Origin: Anaerolineales bacterium UBA3499
GTDB taxonomy: Bacteria; Chloroflexota; Anaerolineae; Anaerolineales; UBA11657
NCBI GenBank assembly: GCA_002377585.1
Contig: DFQC01000028.1
Span: 1 to 20,780, forward strand
Length of the DNA stretch: 20,780 nucleotides
Reading direction: 5' to 3'
The position numbers and the translations under genes are program-made. Below the pieces are notes generated by a model. That model searched no databases. It was given only the letters and a program-made list of their open reading frames with translations, and was not told the origin of the DNA. This document shows, piece by piece, positions 15,319 through 20,780 of the stretch. Positions within the stretch are counted from its first letter, which is position 1. Each line of letters begins with the position of its first letter.

Positions 15319-17733
15319 TTATGCATAGGACAGACTCTGTCGCACACTTATTTTTGTAGCTGTGCGTGCAGGCCAGAGAGAAGCAAGTATAGCAAGCACA
15401 ATTACTGCTCCTAACCATATCAATGCGGCTATCCAATTATAATAAAAATCAAGGTCCATTTTGAGCATTACCTGTCCGAGTTGTCGTGAAATAGGTTGAG
15501 CTATCACAAATGCAATAGGTACTGACAGTATCCAGCTGACTATACCTTGTGCTAGTCCTTCCAAAAGAAACATGTTTATGATTGTGTTAGAGCGTGCACC
15601 GATGGCACGCATTACTCCTATTTCTCTAGTACGTTCAACTACACTAATGGACAGAGATCCCATCAGTCCTAGTCCACCAACTATAGCTACTAGTGTAGCT
15701 AGCATTAAGAGCATTTGGGTCACAGTACTGAACTGAAAAAGAGCATACTCTTTTTCTTCCTCTGTAGTACTTGTCCCAAAAACACTTACTCGCATTCGTC
15801 TGTCTTCATATAGATCTTGCAGCTCTTCCTTGACATCTATTGCTGATTGGGGGTCAGTAGACGTTGTGCGTATAAGTAAATCCGTTCCATACTGGAACTT
15901 TTTGGTCGAGCGATATACTGCAGATAGTGGTGCATAAAGTGGGTCAGGTTCTCCTACTTTACGGAATACCACTTGGAAAATACCTACAACTTGCCACTCA
16001 TCGCTGCCGAGAACATCTAAATCTAGAGTAATGATATCTCCAACATCTATATTATTGTCAGTAGCTAATTCTTTACTTATCACAACAACGTTACCATCTT
16101 TTGGTTGTAGCCAGCGTCCTGACAACATAGTAGGACGATACATTTCCTCTGCTACAGGTATGCCCACTAAGTTAGAAGCTGACCCTACGTCACGTGCAAC
16201 CTGTCCCGATCTTAACACTGAAGCTGCATGACTGTACCACATAGATGCTCGTGCTACTCCTGGGACAGAGTTGGCTAGGTCAATAACTCGAGAAGATCTT
16301 TGGTCCCACACAAAGATCAATCGGAGATTATATCCGCGTCTATCCATATCTTTTGATACAGTAGTAATTAGTGATTTCGACAAACTCATCACCATGATGA
16401 ACATTGTACCGGCAGCTACTAGCACCAATTGGGTCAAGATTAGTCTGCCTTTACGACGAAACATGTTGCCTATAGCAAGAGTTTGTGGCGGAGTTAAGTA
16501 CTGTTGACCGACTCTTTCTATCCATTTGTCAACCCAATCTCCTCCATATTGTCCACTTCCCAGTCCGTAACTAGCAATGGCCTCTCTGACAGTTATGGCA
16601 GCTCCATGTATTACAGGCCATAGGGCTGCTAGGACTGGTACAGCTAGGGCTGCTAGTAGTTGATACACTGCCGCTGATTGGGATATGCGGAATATTTCGT
16701 GATCTATATTGAAAATATTCAGAAACCATTGGCTTCCTCCAAAAGCTATTGCAGCACCTAAAGGCAATGATATTGCTAATGCTAGGATTCCATAAACTAA
16801 AACGCCACCAAGATATAACTGGATGATTGTGCGACGTTGGCCACCTATCGCTTTGATTATTCCTATTTGATTAGTTTGTTCAGTTACTATTGCAGTCATA
16901 GTATTAGTCACCAATACTACGCTCATAAAGAGTGATGCCACTGCCAATATTTCCATGACAAGTACTACTCCATCCAAAAACATCTTCCCCCAATGCTCAT
17001 CAGGTTTTTGGTAAAAAGTAGCCCCGACCGAAATTTGTTCTTTACTCAGTTGATCTTTGATCTCAAACGCCATTTCTTCAGAGTTCATTCTACTGAATGG
17101 TGAAACTCGTACTTTTAGATTGAAGTACGCACCTTCGGGTATTCCTAGTCGTTCAAGACCTTGGGGATTCATAAAAAACAATGCGTCCCCACCAAAAGAT
17201 GGTGGTTCAACAAAAGGATGTCTTATCATGCCATTTATGGGTAGCCATCGGGCAGTGCCGTCGGCGAGCTCTATTTGTACTTCGTCTCCGATGTTAATGC
17301 CATAGTATTCACTAGCTGTACGTTCAATTCCTAAAGTGTTTTTCGTCGGCCACTCGCCTTCTATCAGAGAGATTTGGTCATAAGTTTGTTCATTATAGTC
17401 AGGTCGAGTGGCCACCATTCCTGGTTGCCATTTATCTTCTGATGTCAGTTTGTAACGTAATCCAATTTGGTTTGTAATATCTACTGATAAAACGCCGTCG
17501 ATTTTTGAAAGTTGATCAGCCATGTCTTGATCTAGGTGTTGGAATGTAAACATATTAATATGTGATGGGTAGGTCGATGCATGTGAAATATCCATCTGTG
17601 TATACAATTGATCGTTCATGCCAAAAATCGCACCGACGCAGAATACTCCAGCAGCTACACTCATTATTACTAGTAGAGTGCGCGATTTGCGTTCCCAGAG
17701 ATCATGCCATAGTTTGCGCCACAGCACATTCAT
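15319..17733 (-). CDS. ABC transporter permease with two FtsX/MacB-type domains
   Basis: Membrane partner of the ATPase encoded just upstream; such pairs export or extract lipids, lipoproteins, peptides or drugs, or transmit force across the membrane. The 804 residues hold two repeats. A first membrane helix (about 18-38) leads to an extracytoplasmic domain, then helices at about 253-281, 303-331 and 356-378. The second repeat has a helix at about 430-450, another outer domain, and helices at about 667-693, 721-747 and 766-790. Both repeats carry the FtsX coupling motif: TNQIGIIKAIGG (287-298) and TREIGVMRAIGA (702-713). The duplicated layout is like YbbP or macrolide-type exporters rather than cell-division FtsX. 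The ATG overlaps the ATPase stop by four bases (ATGA). The cargo is unknown. Confidence 0.9.
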   Translation of the reverse strand: MNVLWRKLWHDLWERKSRTLLVIMSVAAGVFCVGAIFGMNDQLYTQMDISHASTYPSHINMFTFQHLDQDMADQLSKIDGVLSVDITNQIGLRYKLTSEDKWQPGMVATRPDYNEQTYDQISLIEGEWPTKNTLGIERTASEYYGINIGDEVQIELADGTARWLPINGMIRHPFVEPPSFGGDALFFMNPQGLERLGIPEGAYFNLKVRVSPFSRMNSEEMAFEIKDQLSKEQISVGATFYQKPDEHWGKMFLDGVVLVMEILAVASLFMSVVLVTNTMTAIVTEQTNQIGIIKAIGGQRRTIIQLYLGGVLVYGILALAISLPLGAAIAFGGSQWFLNIFNIDHEIFRISQSAAVYQLLAALAVPVLAALWPVIHGAAITVREAIASYGLGSGQYGGDWVDKWIERVGQQYLTPPQTLAIGNMFRRKGRLILTQLVLVAAGTMFIMVMSLSKSLITTVSKDMDRRGYNLRLIFVWDQRSSRVIDLANSVPGVARASMWYSHAASVLRSGQVARDVGSASNLVGIPVAEEMYRPTMLSGRWLQPKDGNVVVISKELATDNNIDVGDIITLDLDVLGSDEWQVVGIFQVVFRKVGEPDPLYAPLSAVYRSTKKFQYGTDLLIRTTSTDPQSAIDVKEELQDLYEDRRMRVSVFGTSTTEEEKEYALFQFSTVTQMLLMLATLVAIVGGLGLMGSLSISVVERTREIGVMRAIGARSNTIINMFLLEGLAQGIVSWILSVPIAFVIAQPISRQLGQVMLKMDLDFYYNWIAALIWLGAVIVLAILASLWPARTATKISVRQSLSYA

Positions 17734-18488
17734 GTGATTGGCACCTTGATTGTAGAGGATTCGTCACGCGCAATGCGACCGTCGTCCATTTCTATTGCTC
17801 TAGGAACTCTGCTAGCTAACATCTGATTATGGGTTACCATAATGATGGTTTTTCCCTCAGATGATAACCTAAGGAAAATGTCGAACACATCATCCGCAGT
17901 ACTTGTATCTAGATTTCCAGTAGGTTCATCAGCTACTAGTAATGGTGGATCGTTAGCCAGAGCACGAGCAACAGCAGCTCGCTGTTGTTGTCCTCCTGAA
18001 ACCATATTAGGCAATTTATGTAATTGATCTCCTAGACCGACTAATTGAAGCAGTTCGGAAGCACGGTTCTTGCGTTCGTTGCGTGGAAGTATGCCAGCAA
18101 AATCCATTGGTAAGATTACGTTCTGTAAGAGACTAAGTGCAGGCAGCATTTGAAAGAATTGGAATATAATCCCTACGTTTATGCCTCTCCATGCAGCTAG
18201 TTCGTTCTCAGTCATCGAGTTGACATCTTGGTTGGTAACTAGCACTGCGCCAGACGTGGGGAAATCTATTCCGGTAATCATGTTTAGTAATGTAGATTTT
18301 CCGCAACCAGAGTGCCCAACGATGCTAACAAATTCACCTGATTGTACTTCTAGACTAAGGTTTTTTAATACAGGTATTACCGCATCCCCTACATTAAATG
18401 ATTTGTTGACATTATGTAGCTGGACCACATAATTATTGTTAGAATGGATGTGACTATTTGTATTGTTTCTTTCATTAATATTAGTCAT
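17730..18488 (-). CDS. ABC transporter ATP-binding protein (LolD/MacB/YbbA family)
   Basis: Cytoplasmic ATPase driving the FtsX-type permease that follows. In 252 residues all ATPase elements are present: Walker A GHSGCGKST (58-66), Q-loop Gln110 in FQFFQMLP, signature VSGGQQQR (163-170), Walker B LLVADEPTGNLD with Asp187 and Glu188, and the switch His220 in VTHN. The ADEPTGNLD form is typical of the LolD/MacB/FtsE branch. The first 19 residues are unusually rich in Asn, Ser and His and precede the conserved start of the domain; no later ATG gives a better start. It is the first gene of a leftward unit with the permease (ATGA overlap), valS and the dehydratase. A -10-like element lies only seven bases before the ATG. 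Confidence 0.94.
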   Translation of the reverse strand: MTNINERNNTNSHIHSNNNYVVQLHNVNKSFNVGDAVIPVLKNLSLEVQSGEFVSIVGHSGCGKSTLLNMITGIDFPTSGAVLVTNQDVNSMTENELAAWRGINVGIIFQFFQMLPALSLLQNVILPMDFAGILPRNERKNRASELLQLVGLGDQLHKLPNMVSGGQQQRAAVARALANDPPLLVADEPTGNLDTSTADDVFDIFLRLSSEGKTIIMVTHNQMLASRVPRAIEMDDGRIARDESSTIKVPIT

Positions 18489-18495
18489 GGCTATG

Positions 18496-18504
18496 ATTTT
18501 ACCA
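18496..18504 (-). promoter_or_regulatory. Extended -10 just before the ABC ATPase ATG (probable leaderless transcript)
   Basis: On the minus strand TGG followed by TAAAAT fits an extended -10 (TGnTATAAT, one mismatch). It ends seven bases before the ATG at 18488, so the transcript should start at or next to the start codon. No Shine-Dalgarno is present. Confidence 0.4.
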
Positions 18505-18594
18505 GAAGGGCAAGGTAGCTTGTGTTAGACCATTGTTAAACATAAAATGTAGATTGGTTATTGTTTGTGAATTCTGTATAGGGTCATACGTGGT

Positions 18595-18600
18595 TATAAT
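18595..18600 (+). promoter_or_regulatory. TATAAT -10 for the methyltransferase/M20 peptidase pair
   Basis: A consensus TATAAT in the 149-base divergent region, about 37 bases before the ATG at 18638, giving a leader of about 30 bases. A weak Shine-Dalgarno, AAGGA at 18628-18632, sits five bases before the ATG. No good -35 was found. Confidence 0.4.
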
Positions 18601-18637
18601 CCATGGTCTGCCAGTAATTATTGGAATAAGGATCTGA

Positions 18638-19552
18638 ATGATGGATAGCAGCTCGATGCACAAATGGAATAGTGATACTGGTCTAAATCACTTTGAGAAA
18701 ATATTATGGATGATTGTGAATTGGATTAACAACCATTGGTTTCCTTCCTGGACCGATAGTAATTTATCTGTAGGACATTTTAATCCTGTGATAACTCAAG
18801 ATAGTTGGGATGAAACTTATGAGACTATGACCTCGCCATCCCGTACATTAGCTCAAATATTCATGCTGAAGTTACCTTGGCAGGAGATATACTCAGAGCT
18901 GGGAAATATTCATGTACTTGATATAGGGTGCGGCTCTGGCAACAATGCGGCACGTTTACTTCGATGGTCAGGGGGTATGATTTCTACTTATGTTGGCATG
19001 GATTTGAAACGGCACAATAACTGGGACAAAGTTGTCGATAAATTCTCTGTTTCATCCTTTTTGGAAACCGACGTAGCTGATATAGCAAACTGTTTTAAGG
19101 TTGAAACTAACTTTATTTTTTCCCAAAGCTCTATTGAGCATTTTACAGATGATATAAAGTTGTTTCATGACATATATACATTTGTCAGGCAGAGATCCAA
19201 GCCTGTTATACAAGTGCACTTGCTTCCATCAAGCGTAGGACTAAGTCTATACAGGTGGCATGGTGTACGTCAGTATACTCCACGCACAATTTCTATGCTG
19301 ACTAAAATATTTAATGATTGTTCCTACGCACGTTTGTATCCTCTCGGTGGTAAAAAGTGTAACATTGCACACGTTGCATTACGAAGGTTCCAGCAAAGGT
19401 CTAGTATAGATGCAGGGCGTACGAAGGTGTTACAAGATGAATATGCTGACAAGGTGCGTGAGGCAATTATGTTTGATTCGGAGGATTTACACCCACGACC
19501 TGCATTTTATGCTCTTGTGATACATTCGAACTGGTCAAGGAGAATGTTCTGA
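18638..19552 (+). CDS. Class I SAM-dependent methyltransferase, substrate unknown
   Basis: A 304-residue protein with a central Rossmann-type methyltransferase domain. Motif I is VLDIGCGSGNNA (93-104), followed by an acidic Asp at the end of the second strand in YVGMDLK and by ETDVADI and IFSQSSIEHF, which match the later strands. The first 90 residues are Trp-rich (WMIVNWINNHWFPSW) and have no family I recognise; they may be a substrate lid or an interaction region rather than a membrane helix. The C-terminal 100 residues contain many basic residues. It could act on a small molecule, a sugar or a lipid. The start is the first ATG of an ATGATG pair with AAGGA five bases upstream. Its stop overlaps the M20 gene by one base (TGATG), so the two are co-translated. 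Confidence 0.8.
   Translation: MMDSSSMHKWNSDTGLNHFEKILWMIVNWINNHWFPSWTDSNLSVGHFNPVITQDSWDETYETMTSPSRTLAQIFMLKLPWQEIYSELGNIHVLDIGCGSGNNAARLLRWSGGMISTYVGMDLKRHNNWDKVVDKFSVSSFLETDVADIANCFKVETNFIFSQSSIEHFTDDIKLFHDIYTFVRQRSKPVIQVHLLPSSVGLSLYRWHGVRQYTPRTISMLTKIFNDCSYARLYPLGGKKCNIAHVALRRFQQRSSIDAGRTKVLQDEYADKVREAIMFDSEDLHPRPAFYALVIHSNWSRRMF
19537..19542 (+). promoter_or_regulatory. Shine-Dalgarno for the M20 peptidase gene
   Basis: AAGGAG nine bases before the ATG at 19552, inside the end of the methyltransferase gene. It supports that start over the next in-frame ATG at 19564. Confidence 0.55.
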
Positions 19553-20703
19553 TGGACTTGGAAATGTATAACTTTGAATCAGAAGAGATAATATCTGGTA
19601 TTTCCGAGTGGGCAGCTATTGAGAGCCCTACTTATAATGCGACTTCTGTCAATAAAATGATGGATGTGGCAGAAAGTTTTATGAGCGATATAGGAGCAGA
19701 TATCGTTAGGATACCAGGTTCAGGTGGTTATGGTGATGCTCTGCAGGCTAGTTTCAGATTTGAACACGGACCTGAATCGGCTGGAGTACTTATTCTAGGG
19801 CATCTTGATACGGTTCATTTGGAAGGCACTACTTCTAAAGAGCTGCCAATCAGGCGAGAAGGTGATAAATTATTTGGACCTGGTGTGTTTGATATGAAGG
19901 GCGGGATGTATATGGCCTGTAATGTAGTTAAACAAATATTAAAGGTCAAGAATGATTTGAGTTTGCCAGTATCATTTCTGTTCATACCAGATGAGGAGAT
20001 TGGAAGTCCAAGCACACGGCATTTGATTGAAGAAGTGGCGCAATCACATAAGTATGTCTTAGTGCCAGAACCAGCTAGGCCTGGCAAGCTAATTACGGGC
20101 CGTCATTCTTTTCTCCGTTACATACTACATGTTTATGGTAAGCCCTCTCATGCGGGTGTGGCTATGGGAATTGGCCGAAGTGCTATCAGCGTGATGGCAA
20201 AGGTAATTGAACAGGTTGAAGGTTATTCAGACGTAACGAAAGAAATTACATATAGAGTTGGGAATATAAATGGAGGCAATTTTGTCAATGTGATCCCCAC
20301 TGAATGTCATGCCGAGGTTTTATGTGTTGCGCCTAATAAAGAGGCTGTGAGAGAAATTCAGAATTGTATGGGTGAAATCAAAAGTCCTGATCCCGATGTG
20401 CGTGTTGAGGTTGAGACTGGTCCGATACGTCCTTTGTTTCAGAAGTCGGAGGGCAATATGGAGTTGTTTGAAATTGCAAGAAAGATAGCTGTTGATTTGG
20501 GCCTAAAGTTGGGTCACGGTCAATTTGGGGGTGGTAGTGACGGCAATTTTACTGGTGCGTTGGGAATTCCGACTTTGGATGGGTTGGGTGTCGAGGGTGA
20601 TGGTCATCATACAAAAAATGAGCATTTATTGGTTTCATCACTGGTAACGCGATCCCATCTTTTTGCGGGGATACTTGGCGTTTTATCTGATCGTCATGAT
20701 TAA
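19552..20703 (+). CDS. M20 family zinc metallopeptidase (carboxypeptidase G2-like)
   Basis: A two-zinc amidohydrolase that probably removes a C-terminal residue or cleaves an N-acyl amino acid. The 383 residues contain the metal set of the family: His84 and Asp86 in GHLDTVH, bridging Asp114 in GVFDMKGG, catalytic Glu148 and metal Glu149 in PDEEIGSP, Glu173 in VPEPA and His353 in HHTKNE. A lid/dimerisation domain lies at roughly 180-290, with GKPSHAGV at its start. The GGGSDGNFTGALGIPTLDG stretch near the end is typical of the carboxypeptidase G2 group. No signal peptide is visible, so it should be cytoplasmic. It shares one base with the methyltransferase gene. Carboxypeptidase G2 itself cleaves glutamate from folates, but that activity cannot be inferred here; M20 enzymes vary widely. 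Confidence 0.9.
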   Translation: MDLEMYNFESEEIISGISEWAAIESPTYNATSVNKMMDVAESFMSDIGADIVRIPGSGGYGDALQASFRFEHGPESAGVLILGHLDTVHLEGTTSKELPIRREGDKLFGPGVFDMKGGMYMACNVVKQILKVKNDLSLPVSFLFIPDEEIGSPSTRHLIEEVAQSHKYVLVPEPARPGKLITGRHSFLRYILHVYGKPSHAGVAMGIGRSAISVMAKVIEQVEGYSDVTKEITYRVGNINGGNFVNVIPTECHAEVLCVAPNKEAVREIQNCMGEIKSPDPDVRVEVETGPIRPLFQKSEGNMELFEIARKIAVDLGLKLGHGQFGGGSDGNFTGALGIPTLDGLGVEGDGHHTKNEHLLVSSLVTRSHLFAGILGVLSDRHD

Positions 20704-20709
20704 TAGGAA

Positions 20710-20778
20710 TCATATAGAATCGAATATGTTTGCGTCAAAACAGTGAAAACTTGTACCGTCTGGATTGCAAAATTGATG
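20710..20778 (-). CDS. Possible C-terminal end of a convergent gene, cut by the right edge
   Basis: On the minus strand a frame open from the window edge ends at a TGA (20712-20710), seven bases outside the M20 stop, and encodes a tail that includes CNPDGTSFHCFDANIFD. The composition looks protein-like, but 22 codons are too few to prove a gene, and a second minus-strand frame is also open to 20702. I do not recognise a family. If real, the M20 gene would end against a convergent neighbour. Confidence 0.22.
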   Translation of the reverse strand, partial: HQFCNPDGTSFHCFDANIFDSI

Positions 20779-20780
20779 AA

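Overview
The window is a gene-dense, AT-rich bacterial segment with no intergenic gap above about 150 bases. No RNA gene, insertion sequence, CRISPR array or phage gene was found. Gene content (a split molybdenum hydroxylase with a fused 2Fe-2S/Mo chain, a PYROXD2-like flavoprotein, peptidases, folate genes) together with small overlaps and AT richness would fit a streamlined, probably marine, heterotroph such as SAR202-type Chloroflexota. That assignment is inference from gene content only; no marker gene here proves it.

Layout. Positions 1-8687 all read leftward: ilvD (dihydroxy-acid dehydratase), a PYROXD2-like FAD oxidoreductase, then a tightly coupled five-gene block of FAD-type subunit, fused 2Fe-2S/molybdopterin hydroxylase, pteridine-reductase-like SDR, folB and folK (folK is cut by the left edge). 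Within the block the genes overlap by 1, 4 and 1 bases and the last gap is 5 bases, so they are very likely co-translated. Next comes a leftward isoaspartyl peptidase/asparaginase (8808-9689), divergent from a rightward S9 peptidase (9763-11631). The S9 gene converges on a second leftward unit (18488 to 11647) of ABC ATPase, FtsX-type permease, valS and a threonine/serine dehydratase-like enzyme. From 18638 a rightward pair follows: an unassigned SAM methyltransferase and an M20 metallopeptidase that overlap by one base. A convergent gene may enter at the right edge.

How the genes may work together. FolB and FolK make consecutive steps toward 6-hydroxymethyl-pterin pyrophosphate for folate. 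The SDR just upstream carries the marks of PTR1/FolM pteridine reductases (TGxxxRxG, NxASxF, Asp in NxVDxM, catalytic Lys), but the usual catalytic Tyr is His. It is a candidate dihydrofolate or dihydropterin reductase. Its coupling to an XdhD/YgfM-like molybdenum hydroxylase is the most interesting point of the window and suggests a pterin- or purine-linked oxidoreductase unit. IlvD, the dehydratase and ValS concern branched-chain amino acids. The isoaspartyl peptidase, S9 and M20 enzymes concern peptide turnover.

Regulation. Two genes (S9 peptidase and the ABC ATPase) have a good -10 hexamer only 7-8 bases before the ATG and no Shine-Dalgarno, suggesting leaderless transcripts. ilvD, the methyltransferase and the M20 gene have clear Shine-Dalgarno sequences.
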